64,000 bases of DNA, taken from assembly GCA_041401985.1 (NCBI GenBank), contig JAWKTE010000005.1:62001-126000 (forward strand), read 5' to 3'. This document shows, piece after piece, positions 34,605 through 42,781 of the stretch. The stretch comes from JACKHA01 sp041401985. GTDB lineage: Bacteria > Planctomycetota > Phycisphaerae > Phycisphaerales > UBA1924. A model generated the notes under the pieces. That model was not told the DNA's origin, made no database searches, and saw nothing but the letters and a program-made list of their open reading frames with translations. Within the stretch, counting starts at the first letter, position 1; each line of letters opens with the position of its first letter. Made by a program: the position numbers and the translations under genes.

Positions 34605-35930
34605 TCAGTCCCGATCCCGTCCCGCGACGCCATCTTTCGTCGACCACACGGGCCACCCATTGGCCCCCAGCGGCGGCACCAACACATACCGCCGGCGATC
34701 CAGAACGGCCAGATCGAGCAGCGACACCGACCCATCGGCCCACCCGACAGGCATCCCCGTGCCGCCCAGCGGGTCGCCGTCCGGGTTCATGAAGCCCATC
34801 GCGATATCGATCAGCAACCCCTTGCTGCCCGGGGCCCGGACCTCGTCCAGCCGCACCGAACGGAGCAGCGCCACGTCAAGTCCGATCTGCTCGCCGATCG
34901 TGCGATCGTGCCACAGGGCCGGGGACGCGAACGCGGTGTGCGTCAGGTGGTAGCGCACGCCACGCAGCGTGCCGTCCGGCGCATACATCCCCGCGACGCC
35001 GTTGGGCGCGAGCGACTCGGGCACCGCCACCGCCTCGATGGGGAGGCCAACATACTTCGGGTTGACCACCGTGTGCCAATGCTGGGACTGATCCTGGAAG
35101 TACCCATTCCAGTTCAACGACGCCGGCCCCTCCAGGCGTGCCAGCGGCTCGCCCCGCCTCGCGAGGAACGGCATCTGCCCAGCGAAGTCACCGGCGTACA
35201 ACTCGAGCCCCGCGAGAAGTTGGCGCTGCGTCGAGAACCCCGCCGCCTGCATCGCATGGCGCTTCGACGCCCGCAGCGTCGGGACCACCATCGCCAGCAC
35301 CAGCATCACAACCGCGATCACGACCAGCATCTCGACCAGCGTGAATCCGCGCACACTCGGCGAGGGCGATGCACCCCCGGACGCGGCTGGAACCCCATCG
35401 GCCGACGCCCCGCGCCGGTCCGTCGCTGAGCCTCGCCCCAACGCCGCCCACATCCACCCCAGGCACGTCAGCATCGCGGCATTCCTCACGAGGCCCGTCC
35501 ACAGGTCCATCCCCGCCCGGCTCGCGCTGCCCAGCGGCCCGAAGCACGAGCACGACGGCGCACCCGGCGCCATCGCCAGATACCCGAGCACCGCCGAGAA
35601 TACCACCAGCGTGCCGATCGCCGCGCCGACAATCCACCGCCGCATCGGCGCCAGCACAAGCCCGACCGCCAGGAACACCTCAAGGGCCACCACGCCCCCC
35701 GCGATCCCACGAGCCCATTCCAGATCGCCGCCTCCGGAAGTCCCGTCACGGCCCAGCGTCCAGGGGAACAGGAACGCCACGACCGCCACAAACGACGACG
35801 GAGCCTGCACCTTCATCCACGCCGCCACCCCGAAGAGGGCCGCGACGCCGATCGCCCCCAACCGATAGCCAAGCCCGACCCCCGCGGGCCTCGCACCACT
35901 CCCGCTCGCTCCGTCGCCTGTCGTGTCCAT
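34605..35930 (-). CDS. MauE-like membrane domain fused to a pseudopilin
   Basis: Predicted 441-residue protein with two unrelated parts in one frame. Residues 1-165 form four or five membrane helices with a CSCFG motif in APSCSCFGPLGSASRAGMDL, resembling MauE/DoxX-type proteins involved in periplasmic thiol or quinone-cofactor maturation. Near residue 193, after a Pro/Ser-rich linker, comes a full prepilin signal, RGFTLVEMLVVIAVVMLVLA. A pseudopilin-like domain follows, ending PVGWADGSVSLLDLAVLDRR. Cleavage by prepilin peptidase would split the protein. The start at 35930 has GAGG five bases upstream; 35948 is an alternative. It ends a three-gene minus-strand group. Confidence 0.8.
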   Translation of the reverse strand: MDTTGDGASGSGARPAGVGLGYRLGAIGVAALFGVAAWMKVQAPSSFVAVVAFLFPWTLGRDGTSGGGDLEWARGIAGGVVALEVFLAVGLVLAPMRRWIVGAAIGTLVVFSAVLGYLAMAPGAPSCSCFGPLGSASRAGMDLWTGLVRNAAMLTCLGWMWAALGRGSATDRRGASADGVPAASGGASPSPSVRGFTLVEMLVVIAVVMLVLAMVVPTLRASKRHAMQAAGFSTQRQLLAGLELYAGDFAGQMPFLARRGEPLARLEGPASLNWNGYFQDQSQHWHTVVNPKYVGLPIEAVAVPESLAPNGVAGMYAPDGTLRGVRYHLTHTAFASPALWHDRTIGEQIGLDVALLRSVRLDEVRAPGSKGLLIDIAMGFMNPDGDPLGGTGMPVGWADGSVSLLDLAVLDRRRYVLVPPLGANGWPVWSTKDGVAGRDRD

Positions 35931-35987
35931 GCGGACCTCGTGGATCATATGGGGACAGTCTCTCGAAAACCTGTTGGTTATCCGACC

Positions 35988-36890
35988 TTAGAACACCTTG
36001 GGGCCGACCCGCTGGCCCGGGAAGTTCATCACGCCCAAGGTCTCGATGCTCCAGACACCCCGTTCCGAGTCCCAGCAGCAGCCCACCAGCACCGGCACGC
36101 GCGCCCCGTCGGGGAACTCCAGGATCATCGCCACATCGCCGTACGCGATCGGCCCGGTCCCGCGCATGAGCGCCACCTGCGCCATCGCCCCATCCCGTCC
36201 GCGCGAGCCGTACCAGCGGGAGAACCCGATGACGCCCGCACCCTGCCACAGGTCCGCCGGGATCCCGCCCTCGACCGACCCCGTGTCGATGAACGCCTTG
36301 GTCGGCTCAAGCCGCGAGAACCGACCGCCGCGCACCACGATCGCGCGCGGGTCGTCCACGATGGCGACCGGCCGCCCCACATTCCTGGCGCCCGCCTCCG
36401 CATCGGCGCCCCACATCCGGTCGAACGCCTCGACCGACGTGATTCCCGCGGGCGGCGCGCCGAAGTGGGAGGCGAAGTCGGCGTCCGTCCCCCAGAACTC
36501 GACCATCTCGCTCCACGGGAGCATCTGATATCCAGCAGCCTCGCGCCAGGATCGGTACGCGGCCGGATCGTCATTGATGAACCGCTGATACACGAACGCA
36601 CCGACGTGCGCCACCAGATCGTCCTTCGATCCGGCGCCCTCGGGGATTGCCGACTGCTCCGTCGCCCTGCCCAGCACCGCCGCCACGTCCTGCGGCGTGG
36701 CCAACGCCGAGAGCGGGCGGACGCCAAACGCCGCGAACAGCGCCTGCCCGTCCTCGAATCGTTCCGCCCGCGAGGCATCCCGGGCCTGGCGGGCCGCCCG
36801 CGCCGGGGCGGGATTCGCGCGGACGTACAGCAGCACCCCGGCCCCAAAGGCCAGCAGCGCCGCCACGGCGATGGGAAGCCAGCGGTTCAT
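35988..36890 (-). CDS. Membrane-anchored protein of unknown function
   Basis: Predicted 300-residue protein. A single N-terminal helix (WLPIAVAALLAFGAGVLLYV) acts as anchor or uncleaved signal, so the rest should be outside the cytoplasm. The body contains EAAGYQMLPWSEMVEFWGTD and GVIGFSRWYGSRGRDGAMAQ; a CC pair occurs in PVLVGCCWDSERGVW. No family is recognised. It lies 57 bases upstream of the MauE-pilin gene and about 100 bases downstream of the Cys-rich peptide gene, all on the minus strand, suggesting a shared operon. Confidence 0.75.
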   Translation of the reverse strand: MNRWLPIAVAALLAFGAGVLLYVRANPAPARAARQARDASRAERFEDGQALFAAFGVRPLSALATPQDVAAVLGRATEQSAIPEGAGSKDDLVAHVGAFVYQRFINDDPAAYRSWREAAGYQMLPWSEMVEFWGTDADFASHFGAPPAGITSVEAFDRMWGADAEAGARNVGRPVAIVDDPRAIVVRGGRFSRLEPTKAFIDTGSVEGGIPADLWQGAGVIGFSRWYGSRGRDGAMAQVALMRGTGPIAYGDVAMILEFPDGARVPVLVGCCWDSERGVWSIETLGVMNFPGQRVGPKVF

Positions 36891-36994
36891 GCCTGCTTCA
36901 TCGGCAATTCCGGCCCCGCGTCATTCCACGCGGCCGCGGCGGGCCACCCCGGTGGCGCGGATGGGCCGCTCGCCCGCCGCAATCGGCGAGACGC

Positions 36995-37291
36995 TCAGTT
37001 CTCGGTGTTCCCGTAGCAGTTCTGTGCCGTCAGGCAGGTCGTCTCATCGACGCATTGGCATGTGAAGCCCGTCTGGCCGGTGAACTTGCAGCAGCAGCCC
37101 TGGTCCGTGGACACCTCGCACATCACGCCTGTCGAGCCCGCCAGCACGCACTGGTTTGCGTTGCACGAGCGGGGGTACAGCGTCTCGCCCGGCTGGGCCA
37201 GCGCCGCCGTGACCGCCAGCCCGATCGCTGCGATCGGAACAATCGGGCCGGAGATGAGAGAGCGGTATCGATTGATGTGGGTGCTGGGCAT
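36995..37291 (-). CDS. Small Cys-rich exported protein
   Basis: Predicted 98-residue protein. A signal sequence (IVPIAAIGLAVTAALAQ) ends near residue 33. The mature part of about 65 residues has ten Cys, including the cluster QGCCCKF and spaced pairs such as FTCQCVDETTC. This number suggests disulfide bonds or a bound metal. No Trp pair of the methylamine dehydrogenase type is present. The ATG at 37291 has GAGGAG seven bases upstream, a very good ribosome binding site, so the gene is probably well translated. It opens the group with the anchored protein and the MauE-pilin fusion. Confidence 0.8.
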   Translation of the reverse strand: MPSTHINRYRSLISGPIVPIAAIGLAVTAALAQPGETLYPRSCNANQCVLAGSTGVMCEVSTDQGCCCKFTGQTGFTCQCVDETTCLTAQNCYGNTEN

Positions 37292-37414
37292 CGGCGGACT
37301 CCTCGAAAGGAGCCGCACACTAATGGCCGGTCGCGCCGGATGCAAGCGAAGTTGAGGTCGGCATCTGGCGTGAGGAACTAAGAATTCGACGCAACCCGCC
37401 CATCTTCACCAGAT

Positions 37415-38932
37415 TCACAGGTTCACGCCGCCCAACTCCGCACCTGATCCCGCACCCCAAGCCCCGCCCGCAGCCGGATACCACCGCCCGAGCGTGGCAC
37501 GCCACGACTCGTGCGAGTCCACCGCGATGAACGCCCGGCGCACGGCGTCGGCCTCCGGGTGATGCGCCGCGAACCGGATCGCGAACTTCCGCATCGCCTT
37601 GCCCGTGAACGCCTCGGCCCGGCGCACGCCGTGGTTCGTCGCCAGCGCGAGCGCAAAGTGATCCTCCAGCACGCGGCGCTGCTCATCGAGCGTCGGCCCC
37701 ACCGGCTCACGCCCCGCCATCAGGTCCCGAGCTTGCCGGAACACCCACGGGTTCCCGATGCACCCCCGCGCCACCGCCACGCCCTGCACGCCCGTGTACG
37801 CCAGCATCCGGAAGATGTCCCCGGCCGTCCACACATCGCCCGAGCCGAAGATGATCGGCGCCGCCCGGCCCGCCCGCGCCGCCCGCTCCCGGTGCGTCCG
37901 CACGATGTGCCGTAGCAGGTCCCACCGGCTCGGCCCGACATACTTCTGCTCCACCGTCCGCGCGTGCACCGTCGCCCACGCGTAGCCCATGTCCATCGCC
38001 GCCGCCAGGATCCGATCGAAGTTCGCCGCCATCTCCGCCGAGTCATCGAACGCCCGGCGCATCTTCACCGTGCACGCCACTTCGGCGGGCACTGCCTCCC
38101 GCACCGCCTCCAGGATCGCGATCGCGCCATCCGGCTCGGCCAGCCAGTGCCCGCCGCGGGCCTTGTTCTTCACCTTCTTCACCGGGCAGGCGAGGTTGAC
38201 GTCAATCGTGGTGAACGCCAGCGACGCAGCGACGGAGCGACGCAGCGACGAAGCGGGCCCCGAGCGCGACCTCAGGTTGTCATTCGACGCCTCCGACACC
38301 GCCTCGCAACTCCCAGCTGCCTCAACGTCCTCCACCAGATCCCCGCACGCCAACTCCCCATCCGCCAGCGGATCAACGGCATCCTCCGCCGCCGACCATC
38401 GCCCGATCTGCACTCCCCCCGGCAGGCGCAGATGCTGCGGCTCGGGGAACACGCCCGCCTTCGAGTACGCCAGCGACCGGTACGCCCGGTCCCCGCGCCG
38501 CCCCTGCTCCACCGCCTTGAGCGCCGCCGCCGCCATCTCCGCCGGGTCCGACCCCATGATCTGGCACGCCAGCGGCACATCCTCCGCCCCGCCCGGCACG
38601 TTGTCCTCGAGATCGCCCAGGTCCGCCTTGGCGAACCCGCGCCCGCCCGCCAGCAACGTGCGATCGAGCAGCGCCTCGGTCACGCAGAACGGGCACCCGT
38701 GCCGGCGTGCGATCAGGCGCATCGCCGCGTCCGAATACCCCGCCAGCCCGGCCTGGAAGAACGGCGCATCGAACTCCGGAGCAACCGCCGGGATCCGCGG
38801 GTCAAGATGCCCATCCGCCCCGCACCGGCGTGCGACATCCTCCGCGATCCGGCGCGGATCGAGGCCTTCGCCACCGGGAGCGATGCCCGGCGTCGGCGCC
38901 GTCGCGTTGTGCGATTCCACGGACACGAGCAA
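37415..38932 (-). CDS. dus: tRNA-dihydrouridine synthase with large internal insertion
   Basis: Predicted 505-residue flavoenzyme that reduces uridines in tRNA. The Dus pattern is seen in FFQAGLAGYSDAAMRLIARR, QIMGSDP, IDVNLACPVKKVKNKARGGH (catalytic Cys), CTVKMRRAFDD, ATVHARTVEQKYVG, IIFGSGDVWT and VAVARGCIGNPWVF. Between QIMG and IDVNLACP, where the family has roughly 25 residues, there are over 100. The last part of this insertion is encoded by GCGACNNA octamer repeats (38221-38252). The listed start is a TTG; GTG codons two and four codons later are plausible. Confidence 0.9.
   Translation of the reverse strand: MLVSVESHNATAPTPGIAPGGEGLDPRRIAEDVARRCGADGHLDPRIPAVAPEFDAPFFQAGLAGYSDAAMRLIARRHGCPFCVTEALLDRTLLAGGRGFAKADLGDLEDNVPGGAEDVPLACQIMGSDPAEMAAAALKAVEQGRRGDRAYRSLAYSKAGVFPEPQHLRLPGGVQIGRWSAAEDAVDPLADGELACGDLVEDVEAAGSCEAVSEASNDNLRSRSGPASSLRRSVAASLAFTTIDVNLACPVKKVKNKARGGHWLAEPDGAIAILEAVREAVPAEVACTVKMRRAFDDSAEMAANFDRILAAAMDMGYAWATVHARTVEQKYVGPSRWDLLRHIVRTHRERAARAGRAAPIIFGSGDVWTAGDIFRMLAYTGVQGVAVARGCIGNPWVFRQARDLMAGREPVGPTLDEQRRVLEDHFALALATNHGVRRAEAFTGKAMRKFAIRFAAHHPEADAVRRAFIAVDSHESWRATLGRWYPAAGGAWGAGSGAELGGVNL
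38221..38252 (+). repeat. GCGACNNA octamer repeat inside the dus gene
   Basis: Four exact octamers GCGACGCA, GCGACGGA, GCGACGCA and GCGACGAA lie head to tail. On the coding strand they contribute to the sequence SSLRRSVAASLA just before the catalytic region. They match the GTGACNNA repeats near 53476-53536 except for C in place of T. Confidence 0.8.
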
Positions 38933-39201
38933 TCGTAGTGCGTCTCATTCCCCGCTTGAGCACCGTTCCGCGCGGAGGTGTGGGATGTGCACAGGTGACG
39001 ACCCGAACGACCTGACACCAGCAAGCCACCGACGCGCGCGAGCCGGGGCGTCCCCGCCCCGATCCAAAGTCCGATTCGCACGACGCCAATCCAGCAAGTC
39101 CGGGGCGGGGACGCCCCGGCCCGCGCTGAATCCGGGGCGGGGACGCCCCGGCTCGCGCACACAAGGCTCGTTGACGCGCCGGCCCTCCAAAGCAACGACG
39201 C
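38933..39201. repeat. Intergenic region with three family C palindromes
   Basis: Three copies of a 20-base hairpin lie at 39043-39062, 39100-39119 and 39132-39151. Its core is CCGGGGCG, a TCCC loop and CGCCCCGG; the first copy is inverted relative to the other two. GCGCGAG usually precedes the element. Further copies are inside the GH3 gene (40059-40078) and at 45658-45677. No gene is supported here. The two neighbouring genes are both on the minus strand, so the hairpins may also end the GH3 transcript. Confidence 0.8.
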
Positions 39202-40890
39202 TCAGCGCGCCGCGATCGCCTCCACAATCTCCCGATGGTTCGCGCACCGCGGCACCTTGTGCTGCCCGCCCAACTTCCCACGCGACTCCAGCCACCGATG
39301 GAACGCCCCCATGCCCACCGGCGTCACCGTCGGCGCCCCCATCCCAAGCGAGTCGGTCCGCTTCGTCGTGTAATCCACGTTCTGACGCTTGAGCGACTCG
39401 TCAAGCCCCGCCGCGAACGCCGCGCGCCGCCCCGCGTCCCCCAACCCCTCCGACTCAACCACAACCTCAAGCCCGCCGCGCCGCCCCGCCCCCGGCTCCG
39501 GATACACCGGCGCCGCCGTGAACTCGCCGACCTCCACCCCCGCCGCCCGGGCCGCGTCCTCCACCGCCCGCTCGATGTGCTCGACGATCAGGTTCTCGCC
39601 GAACGCGTTGATGAACAGGCGGTGGCGACCCACGATCCGCAGGCGGCACGCCCCGTCGCCGCCGCGCCCGTCCAGCCCGCCCGGGATCGTGTCGAACACG
39701 ACCACATCCCCGATGATGTACCGGTACAGCCCCGCGCACGTCGTCATGCACACGACGTACCGCTGGCCCTTCTCCACCGCGTCGCACGTGAACGCCGCCG
39801 GGTTCGGCTTGTCGATCTCTTCCAGCGGGATGAACTCGTAGAAGTTCCCGATGTCCGAGCACAGACGCAGCCCGGGGTCGCCGGGCGTGTCCTGCATCGC
39901 GATGAAGCCCTCGCTGGCCGGGTACAACTCGTGGCGCGTCGCGAAGTCGCCGCCCGCGTCGCCCGTCACCAGCGCCCCAAGCCGCGGCCTGAACGGCTCG
40001 TACCGCACCCCCCCATGCACGAACACCGACAGGTTCGGCCACACGTCCAGCAGGCACTCCGGGGCGGGGACGCCCCGGCTCGCGCCCCTCCGCTCGCGCG
40101 CCAGTTCCAGCACCCGCTGGAACAGCACCAGCGCCCACGACGGCATCCCCGACACCATCCGCACGTCCTGCTCCAGGCACCGACGCGCCATCTTCTCGAT
40201 CTTCGTCGGCCAGTGCGACTCCAGCGCGATGTCCGGCCCCGGCAGATAGATCTCCGACAGCGGCCAGCGGATCATCGGCACCACCAGCCCCGACAGATCC
40301 CCCGTCCGCACGCCGTAGCGATTCGTCGACACGCTCGACGACCCGCCCAGGAACAGGCACTTGCCCACGAGCAGGCGCGTCAGATCGACGCCGAACCGCG
40401 CCAGATTCGCGAAGATGTCCAGCGACGCCCGGAAGTTCGACCGCATCATCTCGCGCGACAGCGGGATGAACTTGTCCCCCGCCGTTGTGCCCGAGGTCTG
40501 GCAGAAGTCTCGCACCAGCCCCGGCCACAGCACGCCCGGTTCGCCGTGCTCGCGCATTCGCGAAAGGCGATCCCTAAACGCGTACCAGTCCGCCGCCTGC
40601 AGCACATCGCGATACGCCCGCACCAGGTCCGCATCGCCAACGCGCGCCAGCCGATGGAACCGGTTCTGGAACCCGATCTCCGTGCCCGCCGCCGTCCGCA
40701 GGATGGTCCGCAACTGGCGCACCTGCAGCCGCGCCGTGTTCGTGCGCCAGTACTCGACATCGGAAAGCAGCCCGATCCGCCCGGCCACCCGCGCCCGCAG
40801 CCCGGCTCCGACCAGCGACGTCCAACGCCACGAGATGTCGTTCGCCCGATCGCCCCGCCCCGCCGCTTCGGTCACCATCGCGCTCATCAC
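39202..40890 (-). CDS. GH3-type acyl-adenylate-forming family protein
   Basis: Predicted 562-residue member of the GH3 family, relatives of plant acyl acid-amido synthetases that are also widespread in bacteria. The adenylate-forming phosphate loop is CQTSGTTAGDKFIPLSREMM near residues 129-148. Later family blocks are VSGMPSWALVLFQRVLEL, YPASEGFIAMQD, AGLYRYIIGDVVVF and GRHRLFINAFGENLIVEHIE. The activated acid and its acceptor are unknown in bacteria. A family C palindrome lies in frame and encodes ASRGVPAPEC in a loop near residue 271. No functional partner is obvious among the neighbours. Confidence 0.9.
   Translation of the reverse strand: MMSAMVTEAAGRGDRANDISWRWTSLVGAGLRARVAGRIGLLSDVEYWRTNTARLQVRQLRTILRTAAGTEIGFQNRFHRLARVGDADLVRAYRDVLQAADWYAFRDRLSRMREHGEPGVLWPGLVRDFCQTSGTTAGDKFIPLSREMMRSNFRASLDIFANLARFGVDLTRLLVGKCLFLGGSSSVSTNRYGVRTGDLSGLVVPMIRWPLSEIYLPGPDIALESHWPTKIEKMARRCLEQDVRMVSGMPSWALVLFQRVLELARERRGASRGVPAPECLLDVWPNLSVFVHGGVRYEPFRPRLGALVTGDAGGDFATRHELYPASEGFIAMQDTPGDPGLRLCSDIGNFYEFIPLEEIDKPNPAAFTCDAVEKGQRYVVCMTTCAGLYRYIIGDVVVFDTIPGGLDGRGGDGACRLRIVGRHRLFINAFGENLIVEHIERAVEDAARAAGVEVGEFTAAPVYPEPGAGRRGGLEVVVESEGLGDAGRRAAFAAGLDESLKRQNVDYTTKRTDSLGMGAPTVTPVGMGAFHRWLESRGKLGGQHKVPRCANHREIVEAIAAR
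40059..40078 (-). repeat. Family C palindrome inside the GH3 gene
   Basis: A perfect 20-base hairpin (CCGGGGCG, loop, CGCCCCGG) is read in frame on the minus strand. It keeps the GCGCGAG flank of the intergenic copies, so it is the same mobile or copied unit and not a chance palindrome. Confidence 0.8.
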
Positions 40891-40914
40891 CGCAACAGTA
40901 TGACGCCAGAGCCT

Positions 40915-40976
40915 CCTCCCCCGCGTGCGGGGGAGGTGTCAGACGAGGCCCTGCGAGTTTGACGGAGGGGGCAGTG
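40915..40976 (+). repeat. Family D structured repeat before xylB (copy D1)
   Basis: This element opens with a perfect hairpin, CCTCCCCCGC-GT-GCGGGGGAGG. A second stem, GTCAGAC and GTTTGAC, follows around the loop GAGGCCCTGCGA. Copy D2 inside the xylB gene keeps the loop and the opening bases but has a different second stem. It lies between the divergent GH3 and xylulokinase genes. Confidence 0.75.
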
Positions 40977-41041
40977 CGGCCCATCCTCCGCGCACCCGAT
41001 CAACCCACGCCGCCCACCCCACCCCAAAGTACACTCGCCCC

Positions 41042-42658
41042 ATGCCCCTCCTGCTCGGCATCGACGTCGGCACATCCTCCACCAAGGCCATCCTCATCGA
41101 CGACGCCGGCGCGATCCGCGCCACCGCCACCGCCCCGCACCCGTCCCACTCGCCCCGCCCGTCCTGGTCCGAGCAGAACCCCGACGACTGGTGGGCCTCG
41201 TCCTGCGCCGCCGTCCGCACCGCCATCGGACAGGCCCGCTGCAACCCCCGCGACATCGCCGGCGTCGGCCTCTCTGGCCAGATGCACGGCTCGGTCCTGC
41301 TCGACGCCGCCACCATCGCCGCCAAGGGCCAGCGCCCCGGCGTGCTCCGCCCCGCCATCCTCTGGAACGACCAGCGCACCGCCGCCCAGTGCCAACGCAT
41401 CGAGCAACTCGCCGGCGGTCGCGCCGCCCTTGTGCGCCTGGTTGGCAACGCCGCGCTGCCGGGCTTCACGCTCCCCAAACTCCTCTGGGTCCGCGAGCAC
41501 GAGCCGGAGACCTGGTCCCGCGTCGCCGCCGTTCTCCTCCCGAAGGACTACATCCGCTTCCGCCTCACCGGCACGCTCGCCACCGACGTGGCCGACGCGG
41601 CCGGCACACTCCTCCTCGACGTCGATCGCCGCGACTGGAGCCCCGCCGCCTGCCGCCTGTTCGACATCGACCCGGCCATCCTCCCGCCCGTGCTCGAATC
41701 CGCCGCCATCGCCGGGCACATCACCCCGTCCGCCGCCGACGCGATGGGCCTGGCCGAGGGCACGCCCGTCGCCGCCGGCTCCGGCGACAACCAGTGCGGC
41801 GCGATCGGCGCCGGCGTCGTCGAACCCAACCTCATCCTCGCCACCCTCGGCACCAGCGGCGTCGTCTACGCCCACGCCCCCAAACCCTGGCGCGACCTGC
41901 CGCAACACGCCTCCCCCGCGTGCGGCGCAGGTGGCACGCAAGGCTCTGCGAGCGTGCCGGAGCGGGCAGCCCCACCCCCCGGCCGCGTCCACACCATGTG
42001 CGCCGCCGACGGCTCCGCCACCACCCCCGGCCATTGGTCCATCACCGGCTGCACCCTCTCCGCCGGCGGCGCGCTGGCCTGGGCCCGCGACCACGCCTTC
42101 GCCGGCGCGCCCTACGAAACCCTCTACGCCGAAGCCGCCGCCGCGCCCCCCGGCTGCGACGGCCTCATCTTCCTCCCCTACCTCACCGGCGAGCGCTGCC
42201 CACACCCCGACCCCACCGCCTCCGGCGCCTGGATCGGCCTCAACCCCCGCCACACCCGCGCCCACCTCGTCCGCGCCATCCTCGAAGGCGTCGCCCTCAC
42301 CATGCGCGAGATCCTCGACATCATGCGCTCCATCGGCGTCGCCGCCCCCGCCTCCCGGCTCGGCGGCGGCGGCACACGCTCGCCCCTCTGGCGCGACATC
42401 CTCATCGCCGCCATGAACGTCCAAGGCCAGACCATGGACACCGAAGAAGGCCCCGCCCTGGGCGCGGCCCTGCTCGCCGGCGTCGGCGCGGGCCTCTGGC
42501 CCAGCGTCCCCGAGGCCTGCCGCCGCACCATCCACGTCCGCGAACACATCGAGCCGAACGCCGCGCTCGTGGACCGGTACAACGCCCTGGCCCCGGTCTT
42601 CGCCGAGTGCTACGCGGGCCTTCGAGCCACCATGGCGAATCTCGCCAAACAACGCTGA
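41042..42658 (+). CDS. xylB: Xylulokinase
   Basis: Predicted 538-residue FGGY-family sugar kinase, expected to phosphorylate D-xylulose. The phosphate-binding loop is LLGIDVGTSSTKAILIDDAG near residues 3-22. Others are GLSGQMHGSVLLD with the xylulokinase-type QMHG, ILWNDQRTAAQC, VAAGSGDNQCGAIGAG, LATLGTSGVVYA and FLPYLTGERCPHPDP near residue 380. Between the two domains is an insertion of about 25 residues (GAGGTQGSASVPERAAPPPG) that coincides with repeat D2. The ATG at 41042 starts exactly at the fold. No xylose isomerase is nearby. Confidence 0.94.
   Translation: MPLLLGIDVGTSSTKAILIDDAGAIRATATAPHPSHSPRPSWSEQNPDDWWASSCAAVRTAIGQARCNPRDIAGVGLSGQMHGSVLLDAATIAAKGQRPGVLRPAILWNDQRTAAQCQRIEQLAGGRAALVRLVGNAALPGFTLPKLLWVREHEPETWSRVAAVLLPKDYIRFRLTGTLATDVADAAGTLLLDVDRRDWSPAACRLFDIDPAILPPVLESAAIAGHITPSAADAMGLAEGTPVAAGSGDNQCGAIGAGVVEPNLILATLGTSGVVYAHAPKPWRDLPQHASPACGAGGTQGSASVPERAAPPPGRVHTMCAADGSATTPGHWSITGCTLSAGGALAWARDHAFAGAPYETLYAEAAAAPPGCDGLIFLPYLTGERCPHPDPTASGAWIGLNPRHTRAHLVRAILEGVALTMREILDIMRSIGVAAPASRLGGGGTRSPLWRDILIAAMNVQGQTMDTEEGPALGAALLAGVGAGLWPSVPEACRRTIHVREHIEPNAALVDRYNALAPVFAECYAGLRATMANLAKQR
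41910..41973 (+). repeat. Family D structured repeat inside xylB (copy D2)
   Basis: It aligns with D1 over about 63 bases (CCTCCCCCGCGTGCGG, then the loop AAGGCTCTGCGA). The second stem is GGCACGC with GCGTGCC, a perfect pair that differs from D1 at most positions. Pairing is thus kept while the sequence changes. It is read in frame and adds a loop to the kinase. Confidence 0.75.
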
Positions 42659-42781
42659 CCCGCTCGGCATCTCGTGCGTACAACCAACCACCGACGGAGC
42701 CTTCGCCGCCGGACCCCGACGCGGATCGGAACCGGGCCGGCAGGCCCGGAACAGACAGTGGGGGAGTGCAGGACAACGCCG

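Noticed and set aside
34605..35930. Two separate genes, MauE-like protein and pseudopilin
   Set aside because: There is no stop between the parts and no clear ribosome binding site before the pilin leader. One frame runs through, so a fusion is reported, though internal initiation cannot be excluded.
36995..37291. Methylamine dehydrogenase light chain, because of nearby MauE-like domain and many Cys
   Set aside because: The protein has no Trp residues for the TTQ cofactor, and no heavy-chain gene is present.
39043..39151. Three similar palindromes at close spacing, resembling a small CRISPR array
   Set aside because: The spacing is irregular, one copy is inverted, the unit is only 20-28 bases, identical units occur alone elsewhere and inside a gene, and there are no cas genes.
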